Origin: Streptomyces sp. NBC_01451
GTDB taxonomy: Bacteria > Actinomycetota > Actinomycetes > Streptomycetales > Streptomycetaceae
Reading direction: 5' to 3'
NCBI RefSeq assembly: GCF_036227485.1
Contig: NZ_CP109479.1
Span: forward strand, 1,984,001-2,048,000
Length of the DNA stretch: 64,000 nt
The notes beneath the pieces were generated by a model. The model had not been told where the DNA came from. It saw nothing but the letters and a program-made list of their open reading frames with translations, and did no database searches. The translations under genes and the position numbers were made by a program. Shown here in pieces: positions 48,636 to 58,732 of this stretch (positions within the stretch are counted from its first letter, which is position 1; each line of letters begins with the position of its first letter).

Positions 48636-49376
48636 GTGACCAATGACCCGGCCGTTCCCGGCGACAGCCCTTTCCGTTCCGAGCCCTCACCGCGTGACGA
48701 GGCCCCCCAGTTCGTCCTCCCCCTCGTCGCGCGGATCGAGAAGGCCGAGCCGCCCGCTCGTACGGACGCGTTGGAGACCGCCGCCCGGGCCGTTCTGGTG
48801 ATCCTCGGGGACGAGCGGTCGGCCGGGGACGGGGAGTGGGCGGAGGCCGTGCGGGACTGGCAGGACGCCCGGATCCGCAAGGTCGTGCGGCGGGCACGGG
48901 GTGCCGAGTGGCGGCGGGCCGAGGCACTGCCCGGCATCACGGTCACCGGCAAGTCGGCCGAGGTACGGGTCTTCCCGCCCGTACCGCTGGACGGCTGGCC
49001 CAAGGACCTGGCGCGGCTCCAGGTCTCCGGGACCGACCTGGAGGATCCGCAGCCGCCGCCCGGCCCCGACCCGGCGGTGCCCGTCCTCTGGCTGAACCCG
49101 GAGCTGGAGATGTCGGCGGGCAAGGCGATGGCCCAGACGGGACACGGCGCCCAGCTGGCGTGGTGGGAGCTGTCGGACGAGGCCCGCGCGGCCTGGCGCG
49201 ACGCGGGCTTCCCGCTCGCCGTCCGCACGGCGGAGCCGGACCGATGGCGCGAACTGATCTCCAGCGGGCTCCCGTTGGTCCGGGATGCCGGTTTCACGGA
49301 GATCGCACCCGGTTCGGCCACGGTGGTGGCGGACCATCGCCCCCTGGGCCGCACAGGGTTCAAACATCTTCGTTGA
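48636..49376 (+). CDS. Peptidyl-tRNA hydrolase, Pth2-type, with N-terminal extension
   Basis: 246 aa from GTG 48636; GAAGGA precedes it closely. The C-terminal half has the Pth2 signature NPELEMSAGKAMAQTGHGAQLAWW with the conserved Lys, Gln and His, then TEIAPGSATVVADHRPL. Pth2 enzymes free tRNA from stalled peptidyl-tRNA; archaeal and eukaryotic forms are about 120 aa. Here another ~130 residues precede the catalytic domain and contain a related-looking strand/helix pattern (PQFVLPLVARIEKAEPPARTDALETAARA). This long form appears typical of actinomycetes. Cytoplasmic. Confidence 0.85.
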   Translation: MTNDPAVPGDSPFRSEPSPRDEAPQFVLPLVARIEKAEPPARTDALETAARAVLVILGDERSAGDGEWAEAVRDWQDARIRKVVRRARGAEWRRAEALPGITVTGKSAEVRVFPPVPLDGWPKDLARLQVSGTDLEDPQPPPGPDPAVPVLWLNPELEMSAGKAMAQTGHGAQLAWWELSDEARAAWRDAGFPLAVRTAEPDRWRELISSGLPLVRDAGFTEIAPGSATVVADHRPLGRTGFKHLR

Positions 49377-49427
49377 ACATCCCCGGGCTGCCGCCCGTAC
49401 CTTCTGGCGCTGGCCATGTACCACATG

Positions 49428-49464
49428 CCCAACGACCAGTTGGTTTCCCCGGGAGGCTCCTTTG
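49428..49464 (+). promoter_or_regulatory. Conserved leader element 1 upstream of DUF4142 gene
   Basis: CCAAC-gacca-GTTGG (49429-49443), then TTTCCCCGGGAGGCTCC and the TTG start. The same arrangement recurs at 50154-50192 ahead of the second paralogue with compensating changes in the stem flank. It holds the ribosome binding site GGGAGG. Confidence 0.5.
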
Positions 49465-50070
49465 CCGCGCTTCAACCACTCCGCCCTCGTCATCGCGGCC
49501 CTGACCACGACCATCGCCGCGCTCTCGTTCCCGGTGTGGTCCTACGCCGACCGCTCCGGCACCGGAGTGGCGAACACGGCCGCCGGCACGGTGAACACCC
49601 AGTGGGGGCCGCTGACCGCCTCGGACCGCAGCCTGATCGTGCGCGTGCGGCTGGCCGGGCTGTGGGAAGCGCCCGCCGGGGAGAAGGCGATGGACAAGTC
49701 CAGCAGCGCCACCGTCAAGGCGGCGGCGGACCACCTGCTGGTGGGCCACAGCGACCTGGACGAGCGGGTGCGGAAGGTCGCCGCCCAGCTCAATGTCGAG
49801 CTGCCCAACCAGCCGAACGAGGCGCAGCAGGGCTTCCTGGCCCAGATGGACGCCGCCCAGGGCAAGGAGTTCGACCGGGTCTGGGCGAGCCTCCTGCGGA
49901 AGGCACACGGCACGATCTTCCCGGACATCGCGACGATCCGGAACCAGACCCAGAACTCGCTGGTGCGTCAACTGGCGACGGACACCAACCAGACCGTGCT
50001 CGACCACATCACGATGCTGGAGAAGACCGGAGCGGTCGACTTCGACGCCATCGCCAACGGCACGATCTGA
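49462..50070 (+). CDS. DUF4142 protein, membrane-anchored or secreted (paralogue 1)
   Basis: 202 aa from TTG 49462 with GGAGG five bases upstream. One N-terminal hydrophobic segment ([21 protein letters not shown]) is a signal anchor or signal peptide. The DUF4142 four-helix domain follows: [67 protein letters not shown] and [18 protein letters not shown]. The domain resembles DUF305/ferritin-like bundles but lacks the metal His set. Function is unknown. Paralogues lie at 50190 and 52814; a gene duplication is evident. Confidence 0.85.
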   Translation: MPRFNHSALVIAALTTTIAALSFPVWSYADRSGTGVANTAAGTVNTQWGPLTASDRSLIVRVRLAGLWEAPAGEKAMDKSSSATVKAAADHLLVGHSDLDERVRKVAAQLNVELPNQPNEAQQGFLAQMDAAQGKEFDRVWASLLRKAHGTIFPDIATIRNQTQNSLVRQLATDTNQTVLDHITMLEKTGAVDFDAIANGTI

Positions 50071-50153
50071 CTCGTGTACACGTGACAACGGCCCGGGCCC
50101 GCTCGGCGTCCTGGCCACTCCTCACGTACGTCCCTCACCAGCCACGTATCAGT

Positions 50154-50192
50154 CCCCAACGACCGGTTGGGTTCCCCCGGGAGGCTCCCTTG
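50154..50192 (+). promoter_or_regulatory. Conserved leader element 2 upstream of DUF4142 paralogue 2
   Basis: CCCAAC-gaccg-GTTGGG (50155-50171) followed by TTCCCCCGGGAGGCTCCC and the TTG start. Nearly identical to element 1 over about 38 bases, although the flanking intergenic sequence is unrelated. Confidence 0.5.
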
Positions 50193-50987
50193 CCCCGCTT
50201 GAACGGCACGTTCCTCGTCGGCCTCGCCATCGCAGGCACCGTCGGCGCGCTCGCGTACCCCGTGTTCTACTCGTACCCGCACCGCAACGACGCCACGACG
50301 GCCGCCGCGATCACCGGGGACACGGTGAACACCCAGTGGGGACCGCTGACCGCCTTGGACCGCGAACTCATCGTGCGCGTCCGGCTGGCCGGGCTGTGGG
50401 AACTGCCCGCGGGACAGCAGGCGATGACGAAGTCGAGCAATCCCGCCGTCAAGGAGGCGGCCCAGCACCTGATCACGGGCCACAACGACCTCGACAAGCG
50501 GGCACGGAGCGTCTCCCAGCAGCTCGGTGTCCCGATCCCCAACCAGCCGAACGAACAGCAGCAGGGCTTCCTGGACCAGATGACGGCGGCCTCGCCCGCG
50601 GACTACGACGAGGTCTGGGCGAACCTCCTGCGGCAGGCGCACGGCAACATCCTCCCGGTCATCGCGACGGTGCGGAACCAGACCCGCAACACTCTCGTGC
50701 GTCAACTGGCCTCGGACACCAACCAGACCGTGCTCGACCACATCACGATCCTGGAGAAGACCGGCAAGATCGACTTCCAGAAGATCGCCGAGAAGGCCGC
50801 CGGGCCCAGCGCCAGTCCGACCGGTCCGCCGCCGCCGTCCCCCGGAGTGGTGCCGCCCATCGCGCCCGCCGTGGAGCCGACCGGCAACCCCGTGTTGTCC
50901 TCCAAGCCGTCGCCGCCGGCACCCGGCACGATCAACACCAACCGGCCGGAGGCTCCGGACCCCAACAAGCTCGCCCAGGGCCAGTAG
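50190..50987 (+). CDS. DUF4142 protein with Pro-rich tail (paralogue 2)
   Basis: 265 aa from TTG 50190 with GGGAGG upstream. N-terminal hydrophobic anchor ([19 protein letters not shown]), then the same helical domain as the neighbour: [58 protein letters not shown] and [20 protein letters not shown] low-complexity Pro/Ser/Ala tail of ~70 residues follows, suited to spanning the cell wall. Closest relative is the upstream gene. Cell-surface location is inferred from the anchor and tail. Confidence 0.85.
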   Translation: MPRLNGTFLVGLAIAGTVGALAYPVFYSYPHRNDATTAAAITGDTVNTQWGPLTALDRELIVRVRLAGLWELPAGQQAMTKSSNPAVKEAAQHLITGHNDLDKRARSVSQQLGVPIPNQPNEQQQGFLDQMTAASPADYDEVWANLLRQAHGNILPVIATVRNQTRNTLVRQLASDTNQTVLDHITILEKTGKIDFQKIAEKAAGPSASPTGPPPPSPGVVPPIAPAVEPTGNPVLSSKPSPPAPGTINTNRPEAPDPNKLAQGQ

Positions 50988-51109
50988 GCGGACGGGAACG
51001 GACGGGCGCAAGCTCAAATGTTGCTCTGAAGGTCGCCCGGGAGGGGTTCGACCCCCGGAACCCGGGCCATCACTCCGTGGACCGGGAAGGTCGGAGAAGG
51101 GGACGGACC

Positions 51110-52489
51110 ATGAAGCGACCGGGACGGCTGGGTACGGGCATCGGGTGGCGGCCGGAGATCGCGGACGCCGTGGAGGCCATGCCGGGCATCGACTGGGTCG
51201 AGGCCGTGGCCGAGAACCTCTGCCCGGGGCATCTCCCCGAGTCGCTGCTGCGGCTGCGCGAGCGCGGCGTGACCGTCGTCCCGCACGGTGTCTCCCTGGG
51301 TCTCGGCGGCGCCGACCGGCCGTCCGAGGACCGGCTCACCGCGCTCGCCGAGCGGGCCGAGGCACTGGGCTCGCCCCTGGTCACCGAGCACATCGCGTTC
51401 GTCCGGGCCGGCGGTCCGCTGACCGCGTCCCCGCTGCTGGAGGCCGGGCACCTGCTGCCCGTGCCCCGCACCCGGGACGCGCTCGACGTGCTGTGCGAGA
51501 ACGTCCGCATCGCACAGGCGGCGCTGCCCGTACCGCTCGCCGTGGAGAACATCGCCGCGCTCCTGGCCTGGCCCGGCGAGGAACTCACGGAGGGCCAGTT
51601 CCTGTACGAACTGGCGGACCGGACCGGCGTACGCCTCCTCATCGATGTGGCCAACCTCCACACGAACCACGTCAACCGGGGCGAGGACCCGGCGAAGGCC
51701 CTGGCCGACCTGCCCGTCGAGGCCATCGCGTACGTCCATGTCGCGGGCGGCTTCGAACGGGACGGCGTCTGGCACGACAGCCACGCCCACCCGGTCCCGC
51801 CCCAGGTCCTCGACATCCTCACGGACCTCGCCTCCCGGGTCACCCCGCCCGGCGTCCTGCTGGAGCGGGACGACAACTTCCCCGAGGCGGGCGAGCTGGA
51901 ACGGGAACTGGACGCGATCCGCGGGGCGCTGGAAGCGGCTGCGCCCTCGGGGTCGGCCACCTCGAAGACGGCCCCTTCGGCGACGACAGCCGCGCCCGTA
52001 GCCGAGGAAGAGGACAAGGGCGAAGGCGAGAGCGGGAGCGAGGCCGACCAGGCATCCGACTACGCCCCCGCCCGTCAGCGCCTCGCCCTCGCGCAGGCCG
52101 CGCTGCTCTCCGCGCTCGTCGCGGGGACGCCCGCGCCGGAGGGGTTCGACCGGGTGCGGCTCGGGGTGCAGTCGCGGGCGCTCGGGGCGAAGCGGGCCGA
52201 CGTCGTGGCGAAGATCGCGCCGGAACTGCCCGAGATCCTCGGGGCGGGATACCGGCCCGCCTTCCTCTCGTACGCGCACGGGCACCCCATGTCCGACGGT
52301 TACCGGCACGACGCGCTGGACTTCGCCGCGCATCTGCTGCTCGGCGGACAGCCCGGGACCCCGGAGAACGCGGAGAGCCGGCGGCGACTGCGCGAGTGGT
52401 GGCTCGACCGCTCGGGTCCGGCCCCGCGCTCCCGGCGCCCCACGGCCCGGCTGGCCCGGGCCACCCGCCGCGTACTCCTGCGCCGCTGA
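51110..52489 (+). CDS. DUF692 (MNIO, multinuclear non-heme iron) protein fused to a C-terminal helical domain
   Basis: 459 aa from ATG 51110 with GGAGAAGGGG upstream. The N-terminal ~280 residues are a DUF692 TIM barrel: [57 protein letters not shown], and YVHVAGG...WHDSHAHPV, i.e. the His/Glu/Asp/Asn metal ligands of the MbnB/TglH family. An acidic low-complexity linker (about 295-325) leads to a ~130-residue helical domain ([15 protein letters not shown]...[25 protein letters not shown]) that I associate with SCO6045-type proteins. MNIO enzymes oxidise Cys or Asp side chains of peptides; the substrate here is not evident. Confidence 0.87.
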   Translation: MKRPGRLGTGIGWRPEIADAVEAMPGIDWVEAVAENLCPGHLPESLLRLRERGVTVVPHGVSLGLGGADRPSEDRLTALAERAEALGSPLVTEHIAFVRAGGPLTASPLLEAGHLLPVPRTRDALDVLCENVRIAQAALPVPLAVENIAALLAWPGEELTEGQFLYELADRTGVRLLIDVANLHTNHVNRGEDPAKALADLPVEAIAYVHVAGGFERDGVWHDSHAHPVPPQVLDILTDLASRVTPPGVLLERDDNFPEAGELERELDAIRGALEAAAPSGSATSKTAPSATTAAPVAEEEDKGEGESGSEADQASDYAPARQRLALAQAALLSALVAGTPAPEGFDRVRLGVQSRALGAKRADVVAKIAPELPEILGAGYRPAFLSYAHGHPMSDGYRHDALDFAAHLLLGGQPGTPENAESRRRLREWWLDRSGPAPRSRRPTARLARATRRVLLRR

Positions 52490-52813
52490 CGCGCGGGGGC
52501 ACGGGGAGCACCGAGCGACGAACGTCACTACCCCCGAGTACACCGTCCCACCCCCCGTCGCCGGACGGGCACCTCCACCTCAACCCGCGCAAACTGTGCG
52601 GCGGTTAACAGGGCCACCCATTACACGACACTTCTCCGTCCGGTTCATTGGGATTTGGCAAGGTATGCACAGTCCTCGCGCTCCCCCATCGGGCGTCCGT
52701 CCTCTCCCCCGGGGCCGTCTCCTCCCGTACCGCAGCCGACGTAGGGCCCGCAGTACGATGCGAACTCCGTGCCCGAAGCGCATTAGCGTGCGGTGCCGCA
52801 AGCAGGAGGCACC
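52490..52813. other. Intergenic region upstream of DUF4142 paralogue 3
   Basis: 324 bases, poorer in G+C around 52600-52670 (GGTTCATTGGGATTTGGCAAGG), as expected for a promoter. No coding frame with a start signal and no strong hairpin seen. The last 13 bases hold the GGAGG ribosome binding site. Confidence 0.4.
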
Positions 52814-53599
52814 ATGCGATCCATCCAACGTCCCGGACTCGGCGGTACCGGGCTCCTCGTCGCGGGTCTGGCGGCGACCCTCGTGGCACTGATCTTCCCG
52901 GTGTGGTCGTACACGGACCGCTCCGGAACCGGTGTGGACGTACTCAACGCGCAGACCGTGTCGACACGGTTCGGTCCGCTGTCCGCGCTCGACCGCGACT
53001 TCCTCACCAAGGTCCGGCTGGCCGGACTGTGGGAGCTGCCCGCCGGTCAGCAGGCCCAGGAACGCGGCACCACCGAGGCCGTACGGATCGCGGGCCGGCA
53101 TCTGATCGAGGGGCACACGTTCCTGGACGAGCGGGTTCGGGACGTGGCCTCGCGGCTCAGCTTCGAACTGCCCAACCAGCCGAGCGAGCAGCAGCGCGAG
53201 TGGCTCGGCACCATGGACGCGGCCCAGGGCGAGGACTTCGACCGTGAGTTCGCCAACCTGCTGCGGATGGCGCACGGCAAGGTGTTCTCCGTCGTCGCGC
53301 AGGTCCGCGCGAGCACCCGCAACTCCCTGGTCCGCACCCTCGCCGACGACGCCAACAGGACCGTCCTCGACCACATCCAGGTCCTGGAGGCCACGGGATA
53401 CGTCGACTTCGACGCCCTCGCCCAGGACATGGCCGCCGCGAGCACCCCGCCGCTCACCAACTCCCCGGCCCCGCCCGGCCCGACGACCGCCCCCGCGTCC
53501 GCCGTACCGGTGACACCCTCGCCGGCCGCGACCTATCCCCTGCCGCCTCCGGCGACGAGCCCGCCACCGAGCCCGACGGAGCCCGCCGAGACGACCTGA
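52814..53599 (+). CDS. DUF4142 protein with Pro/Thr-rich tail (paralogue 3)
   Basis: 261 aa from ATG 52814 with GGAGG upstream. Hydrophobic N-terminal segment (TGLLVAGLAATLVALIFPVWSY) then the DUF4142 domain: [88 protein letters not shown], and a ~55-residue Pro/Ser/Thr/Ala tail. More diverged than the first two copies and without their leader element. Lies between the DUF692 gene and a TIGR04222 gene, all on one strand, suggesting a functional set at the cell surface. Confidence 0.85.
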   Translation: MRSIQRPGLGGTGLLVAGLAATLVALIFPVWSYTDRSGTGVDVLNAQTVSTRFGPLSALDRDFLTKVRLAGLWELPAGQQAQERGTTEAVRIAGRHLIEGHTFLDERVRDVASRLSFELPNQPSEQQREWLGTMDAAQGEDFDREFANLLRMAHGKVFSVVAQVRASTRNSLVRTLADDANRTVLDHIQVLEATGYVDFDALAQDMAAASTPPLTNSPAPPGPTTAPASAVPVTPSPAATYPLPPPATSPPPSPTEPAETT

Positions 53600-53703
53600 C
53601 CCGGCCCGAACCGGCCACGGCCCATACGTCACGTACCGGCCATACCTCGTCCATATCCTGAAAGCCCATGGCGTTCCAGGCACCCTTCGCATAGAACAAC
53701 GGC

Positions 53704-54492
53704 ATGTTCTGGTCCTTCCTCCTGCTGCTGGCCTGGATCGCCGCCGGTACGGCATGCATCCGGCTGTGCCTGGCGGCCGTCCACGCGGCTGCCGTCGATC
53801 CGGACGCCGGCCCCGGCGGACGCGGACGCGAACTGACCCTGTACGAGGCCGCGTTCCTGTCCGGCGGACCGGCGCGGGTCGCCGATCTCACGCTGGTGTC
53901 GATGGCCCGCCAACGGCGGCTGCTGCTCGCCCACACCGGCTGGGCGACCGTCGTGGACCCGAGCGGGCGCGACGAGATGGAACGGTCGGTGATAGGCGCC
54001 ATCGGGCCGGAGGGCCAGTCGCGCATCGCTCCGGTGCGGACGGCCGCGGCCGGCACGGAAGCCGTACGGAGGCTCGCGGACCGGCTCGTCGCGGCGGGCC
54101 TGGCCGTGCCCGACGGCGCCCGGCGCGGAATCGCGTTCGCGGTCCGTCAGGTACGGGCCGCCGCGCTGGCCGTCGTCGCGCTGGGCGCGGTGGCCCTGCT
54201 GGTGCCGGGGCGGGGTGCCGTACCGCGCGACCTGGTCGCCCTCTGGTTCGCGCTCCCCCTCGTCCTCACCCTGAGCTGCCTCGCCATCGCCCGGATCGAG
54301 GTCCACCCGTACTCGCGCTGGGCGTCACCGGCCGGACAGCGGCTGCTCACCGCCCTGACCCGGCGGACCAGGACCGCCGATCCTCAGGACGCCGGCGACG
54401 AACGCACGTACCTCACCTCCGTCGCCGTACTCGGGGTCCGCGCGGTCGACGAGCCCGATCTGCGCGCCGCCTTCGCGCACCGGGAGCCGTAG
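53704..54492 (+). CDS. TIGR04222-domain membrane protein
   Basis: 262 aa from ATG 53704. N-terminal membrane segment (WSFLLLLAWIAAGTACIRLCLA), the family motif LTLYEAAFLSGGPARVADLTLVSMARQRRLLLA, a cytoplasmic stretch, then two more membrane segments (ALAVVALGAVALLVP and LVALWFALPLVLTLSCLAIA) and a soluble tail. Many family members end in a Cys/Gly-rich repeat; this one ends AAFAHREP without Cys. TIGR04222 genes often neighbour DUF692 genes in Streptomyces, as here. Molecular function unknown. Confidence 0.82.
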   Translation: MFWSFLLLLAWIAAGTACIRLCLAAVHAAAVDPDAGPGGRGRELTLYEAAFLSGGPARVADLTLVSMARQRRLLLAHTGWATVVDPSGRDEMERSVIGAIGPEGQSRIAPVRTAAAGTEAVRRLADRLVAAGLAVPDGARRGIAFAVRQVRAAALAVVALGAVALLVPGRGAVPRDLVALWFALPLVLTLSCLAIARIEVHPYSRWASPAGQRLLTALTRRTRTADPQDAGDERTYLTSVAVLGVRAVDEPDLRAAFAHREP

Positions 54493-54640
54493 GGCCTGCC
54501 CGGCCGTGACCGGGGACCCCGGCGCCCCGGGGGTGTGCGGGGGCGCATAGGAGTGCTCGCGGCGACACCGGGCGGGCGGTGCTTGCCTTCGCCGACCGGC
54601 GCCCGAAACATCCCTTCTGTTGCCACCGAAGGGATACGCG

Positions 54641-56269
54641 ATGCGAGCTGCCGCCCTCTACTCTGCTGCCGGGTCCTTGCTGCTGACCACTCTGGCCGCC
54701 GCCCCTGCGGACAGTGCCCCGGGCGGGGCCGGCCTGCCGGGAGGCCCCGGCTCGGCCGAGTTCCGGGGTTCCGTGCTGGCCGCCGCGCGCGCCGGGGCGG
54801 CCGGTATCAGCTTCGGCAAGTGCCCGGAGGAGGAGGAACTGCCGGACAGTCTGCGCTGCGGCACCGTCACCGTGCCGCTGGACTACGCGCACCCCGACGG
54901 CAAGCAGATCAAGCTCACGGTCAGCCGGGCCGAGGCGACGGGCAAGAACCCGCGCGACCCCGAGCACAGGGTGGAACGCCAGGGCGCCCTCGTCTACAAC
55001 CCGGGCGGCCCCGGCGCGTCCGGCATGTTCTTCCCGATGATCGGCGTCATCCCGGAGTGGAAGCGCATCGCGGGCGCGTACGACCTGGTCGGATACGCCC
55101 CGCGCGGGGTGGGCCGGTCGGCGCCGCTGTCCTGCAAGGACCCGAAGCGGTTCTTCAAGGGACCCACGCAGGCCCCGGCGCACCCTTCCGAGTCGTACAA
55201 GATGGAGCGCGTCGCCGAGGCGAAGGCGTACGCACACGGGTGCGCCGAGCGCTCGGGGGACGCGCTGCGCCACTACAACTCCCTCAACAACGCCCGTGAC
55301 CTGGACGTTCTGCGCGCCGCGCTCGGCGAGGACCGGCTGACGTTCATGGGCGCCTCGTACGGCACGTACTTCGGGGCGCTGTACGCCACGCTGTTCCCCT
55401 CGCACGTGCGGCGGATGGTGTTCGACTCGGCGGTGAACCCGGACCCGGCCGGGATCTGGTACCGCAACAACCTCGACCAGTCGGCCGCGTTCGAGAACCG
55501 CTGGGCGGACTTCCGGGCCTGGGTCGCCCGGCACGACGACGTGTACGGACTGGGCGCCACGCCCGAGGCCGTGCTGCGGAGTTACGACAGGGCGGCGGCC
55601 GAGCTCGCCGCCGAGCCGGCCGGCGGGAAGGTGGGGCCGGGGCAGTTGCAGGGCGCGTTTCTGCAGGCCGGGTACTACGACGACTACTGGCCGCACCGCG
55701 CACACGCGCTGTCCGCCTACCTGAAGGGTGATCCGCAGCCGCTGATCGACCAGGCGGCGCCGGTGACGGAGGCTGCCGTCGAGGCGGAGAACGGCAACGC
55801 GGTCTACACGGCCGTCGAGTGCAACGACGCGCCCTGGCCGACGAGTTGGCGGGTCTGGGACCGCGACAACACGCGGCTCGCGCGCACGGCGCCCTTCGAG
55901 ACCTGGGACAACGCGTGGATGAACCTGCCGTGCGCCTACTGGCCGGCGCCCCGTCAGACGCCCCTCGACGTGCGGACCGGGCCGGGTGAACTGCCGCCGG
56001 TGCTGATCCTGGCGGCCGAACGGGACGCGGCGACACCGTACGCGGGCGCCCTCGAACTGCGGCGCCGGCTGTCCGGCTCGGCCCTGGTGACCGAACGGGG
56101 CGCGGGCACGCACGGCATCGCGGGCGGCCCGAACCCATGCGTGAACGCCCACCTGGACGCGTATCTGCTGACGGGCCGCCTGCCGGGGCGGAACGCGGAG
56201 TGCGCCCCGCACGCCGAGCCGCGGCCCGCGGCCCCGGGCGGCCGTTCCGGCCGGCCACAGGCGGCCTGA
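54641..56269 (+). CDS. Secreted alpha/beta hydrolase, TAP-like tripeptidyl-aminopeptidase type
   Basis: 542 aa from ATG 54641 (AAGGGA upstream). Signal peptide ending around AAAPADSA. Alpha/beta hydrolase features: oxyanion region LVYNPGGPGASG, DLVGYAPRGVGRS, nucleophile elbow GASYGTY, acid ILAAERDAATPY and GAGTHGI with the catalytic His; the C-terminal region is the TAP-like domain with Cys pairs. Resembles the Streptomyces SlpD/SlpE and tripeptidyl aminopeptidases that release short peptides from protein N-termini outside the cell. Specificity is inferred from family only. The last 20 residues are Pro/Gly-rich. Confidence 0.9.
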   Translation: MRAAALYSAAGSLLLTTLAAAPADSAPGGAGLPGGPGSAEFRGSVLAAARAGAAGISFGKCPEEEELPDSLRCGTVTVPLDYAHPDGKQIKLTVSRAEATGKNPRDPEHRVERQGALVYNPGGPGASGMFFPMIGVIPEWKRIAGAYDLVGYAPRGVGRSAPLSCKDPKRFFKGPTQAPAHPSESYKMERVAEAKAYAHGCAERSGDALRHYNSLNNARDLDVLRAALGEDRLTFMGASYGTYFGALYATLFPSHVRRMVFDSAVNPDPAGIWYRNNLDQSAAFENRWADFRAWVARHDDVYGLGATPEAVLRSYDRAAAELAAEPAGGKVGPGQLQGAFLQAGYYDDYWPHRAHALSAYLKGDPQPLIDQAAPVTEAAVEAENGNAVYTAVECNDAPWPTSWRVWDRDNTRLARTAPFETWDNAWMNLPCAYWPAPRQTPLDVRTGPGELPPVLILAAERDAATPYAGALELRRRLSGSALVTERGAGTHGIAGGPNPCVNAHLDAYLLTGRLPGRNAECAPHAEPRPAAPGGRSGRPQAA

Positions 56270-56279
56270 GGCAGCGGCA

Positions 56280-56326
56280 GCCGTCAGGCGGGACCGGCGA
56301 TCAGCTCGCCGGTCCCGCCTGACGGC
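56280..56326. terminator. Bidirectional terminator between hydrolase and hemQ
   Basis: Perfect 20-base inverted repeat (arms 56280-56299 and 56307-56326), seven-base loop, directly between two convergent genes. Confidence 0.9.
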
Positions 56327-56371
56327 GTCCCGGACCCCGGCGACCCGCGGAGCGCCGCCCCGGTCGGGTGA

Positions 56372-57103
56372 TCAGGCAAGCCCTTCGACCAGTTCGGCAA
56401 CCGACTTGCGGCGGCCCGTGTAGAAGGGGACCTCCTCGCGGACGTGCATACGGGCCTCGGAGGCGCGGAGGTGGCGCATGAGGTCGACGATGCGGTACAG
56501 CTCGTCGGCCTCGAAGGCCAGCAGCCACTCGTAGTCGCCGAGGGAGAACGAGGCGACCGTGTTGGCGCGCACGTCCGGGTAGCCGCGGGCCATCTTGCCG
56601 TGGTCGGCGAGCATCCGGCGACGGTCCTCGTCGGGCAGCAGGTACCAGTCGTACGAGCGCACGAACGGGTAGACGCTGATGTAGTTCCGGGGCGTCTCGT
56701 CGGCCAGGAACGCGGGGATGTGCGAGCGGTTGAACTCGGCGGGGCGGTGCAGCGCCATGTTCGACCACACCGGCTCCAGCGCGCGGCCCAGCCTGGTGCG
56801 GCGGAAGAGGTTGTACGCCTCCTGGAGCTGGTCGGCCGTCTCGGCGTGCCACCAGATCATCAGGTCGGCGTCGGCGCGCAGCCCCGAGACGTCGTACGTG
56901 CCGCGGACGGTCACGTCCTTCGCGGCGAGCTGGTCGAAGAGCTCCTGGACCTCGTCGGCGAAGCCCGTGCGGTCCTCGGGCAGGACGTCCTTCAGCTTGA
57001 AGACGGACCACAGGGTGTAGCGGATGACCTCGTTGAGGTCCTTGGCCAGCTTGCCCTTGTTGGGGATGCGGGCCGCGTCGGTGGTGGGGGCGTCGTCACT
57101 CAT
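56372..57103 (-). CDS. hemQ: Coproheme decarboxylase HemQ/ChdC (chlorite dismutase-like)
   Basis: 243 aa from ATG 57103 with GGGAG upstream. Family features: [67 protein letters not shown] with the catalytic Tyr (YPF) and proximal His (DHGK), [18 protein letters not shown] and [12 protein letters not shown]. It turns Fe-coproporphyrin III into heme b in the coproporphyrin-dependent pathway used by Gram-positive bacteria. Lies four bases after hemY; the operon is translationally near-coupled. Confidence 0.96.
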   Translation of the reverse strand: MSDDAPTTDAARIPNKGKLAKDLNEVIRYTLWSVFKLKDVLPEDRTGFADEVQELFDQLAAKDVTVRGTYDVSGLRADADLMIWWHAETADQLQEAYNLFRRTRLGRALEPVWSNMALHRPAEFNRSHIPAFLADETPRNYISVYPFVRSYDWYLLPDEDRRRMLADHGKMARGYPDVRANTVASFSLGDYEWLLAFEADELYRIVDLMRHLRASEARMHVREEVPFYTGRRKSVAELVEGLA

Positions 57104-57107
57104 GTGC

Positions 57108-58583
57108 CTATTCTCCCGCTCCGCCGGGCGCGTTTCGCACCGGGTCGGCCTCAGGCGGCTCCGACGGTCCGGGCGGCTGAAGCGGTCCGAGCGTGTCCAC
57201 GGCCGCGTACGCGCTCGCGATGCAGGCGGGGATGCCGACCCCGTCGTACGCCGCGCCGCACACGGCCAGGCCCGGGAGCTTGGCGATGTGTTCGCGGACG
57301 CGGTCCACACGCGCGTGGTGGCCGACGGGGTACTGGGGCAGGCCGTCGTCCCAGCGGGTGACGCGGCTCTCGACGGGCGCCGCCGTCAGCCCGGTCGCCT
57401 CCTTGAGGTCGTGGCGTGAGACCTCGACCATGTCGGCGTCGGGGCGCTGGAGGATCTGCGTCTCGGCGTACCGCCCCACGGAGGTGCGCAGGACGAAGAG
57501 GTCCGGGTTCTCCTCGGCGATCCAGCCCCACTTCTGGGAGGCGAACGTCGACGCCTTGATGGTGCGTCCGTCGACGGGCGGGACGAGGAAGCCGCTGCCC
57601 TCGGGGAGGCTGACGTCGGCGCGGCGGTAGGCCAGGGTGATCAGGGCCATCGACGCGTACTCCACGCCGGCGAGTTCGGCGGCGGCGGCCGGTGCCTCGG
57701 CGCGCAGCAGTCCGGCGGCCACCGGGGTCGGTACGGCGACGACGACCCCGTCGGCGTCGAGCACCCGGTCCCCGGCGACGACCCGCCACGCCGCCGCTGT
57801 CCCGGCCGCCCGGCGCAGTTCGGTCACCGGTGCCCCGGTGACGATCTCGCCGCCCCGCGCACGCACCGACTCCGCGACGGCGAGCGGCAGTCGGCCCACA
57901 CCGCCCTGGACGCCCATGAAGACCGGCCCGCCCTGCTGGGGAGCGGCGGCCATCCGGGCCTGGATGCCGCGGACCCCCTCCGTCAGGGAGGCGTGCTTCT
58001 TGGCGACCTCGAAGAGCTGGGGTACGGCCGAGCGCATCGAGATGCGGTACGCGTCGCCCGCGTACACCCCGCCCAGCAGCGGTTCCACCAGCCGGTCGAC
58101 GACCTCGCGGCCGAGGCGCTCGGCGACGTACTCCCCCACCGCGACGTCGTCCCCGATCTCCGTGCGCGGGAGGTCGGCGTCACGCCCGATACGGGCAAGA
58201 CCCTCGTCCGAGAGGACACCGGCCAGGGCCGAGGCATTGCCGGGAACGCCCATGACGTGCCCCTTGGGAAACGGGCGGAGCGCGCCCCGGGTCCAGATCG
58301 AGGCCGTCGAGGTGGCGGGCGGCTGAAGCTGGTCGTCGAGGCCCACCTCGCGGGCGAGCGCGACCGCTTCGGGTCTGCGGGCGAGCATCGACTCGGCACC
58401 GAGATCGACCCGCGCGCCCGCGATCTCGCCGGGCAGCAGCTTGCCGCCGACGCGGTCGGACGCTTCCAGGACCGTGACCCGCGCGCCCCGGTCCAGCAGC
58501 CGGTGGGCGGCGGCCAGACCCGCGATCCCGCCCCCGATGACGACGACATGCCCGGCACCCGCGCGGGCCTCCACTGCGCTCAT
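57108..58583 (-). CDS. hemY: Coproporphyrinogen III oxidase HemY/CgoX (protoporphyrinogen oxidase family)
   Basis: 491 aa from ATG 58583 with AAGG seven bases upstream. FAD-binding [30 protein letters not shown] and later [44 protein letters not shown], and a C-terminal [21 protein letters not shown] are those of oxygen-dependent porphyrinogen oxidases. In actinobacteria this enzyme oxidises coproporphyrinogen III to coproporphyrin III, one step before HemQ (with ferrochelatase between). hemE, the preceding pathway step, is 5 kb away at 62673. Confidence 0.95.
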   Translation of the reverse strand: MSAVEARAGAGHVVVIGGGIAGLAAAHRLLDRGARVTVLEASDRVGGKLLPGEIAGARVDLGAESMLARRPEAVALAREVGLDDQLQPPATSTASIWTRGALRPFPKGHVMGVPGNASALAGVLSDEGLARIGRDADLPRTEIGDDVAVGEYVAERLGREVVDRLVEPLLGGVYAGDAYRISMRSAVPQLFEVAKKHASLTEGVRGIQARMAAAPQQGGPVFMGVQGGVGRLPLAVAESVRARGGEIVTGAPVTELRRAAGTAAAWRVVAGDRVLDADGVVVAVPTPVAAGLLRAEAPAAAAELAGVEYASMALITLAYRRADVSLPEGSGFLVPPVDGRTIKASTFASQKWGWIAEENPDLFVLRTSVGRYAETQILQRPDADMVEVSRHDLKEATGLTAAPVESRVTRWDDGLPQYPVGHHARVDRVREHIAKLPGLAVCGAAYDGVGIPACIASAYAAVDTLGPLQPPGPSEPPEADPVRNAPGGAGE

Positions 58584-58732
58584 GCCACCACCTTGCCAGA
58601 CCCCGCTGACACTCCCGTCGGCGCACTCCGGCCCCCGGTGTCCGGCACGAGTCCCGACCGTGACCTCATCGGGACCGTAGGGGGCCAACGTCCCGGCCCC
58701 TTCGGGCGTCGAAGGAGCGTCGGTCGTACACC

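Noticed and set aside
53047..53460. Minus-strand 137-codon frame opposite DUF4142 paralogue 3
   Set aside because: Pure antisense shadow of a well-supported gene; no start signal.
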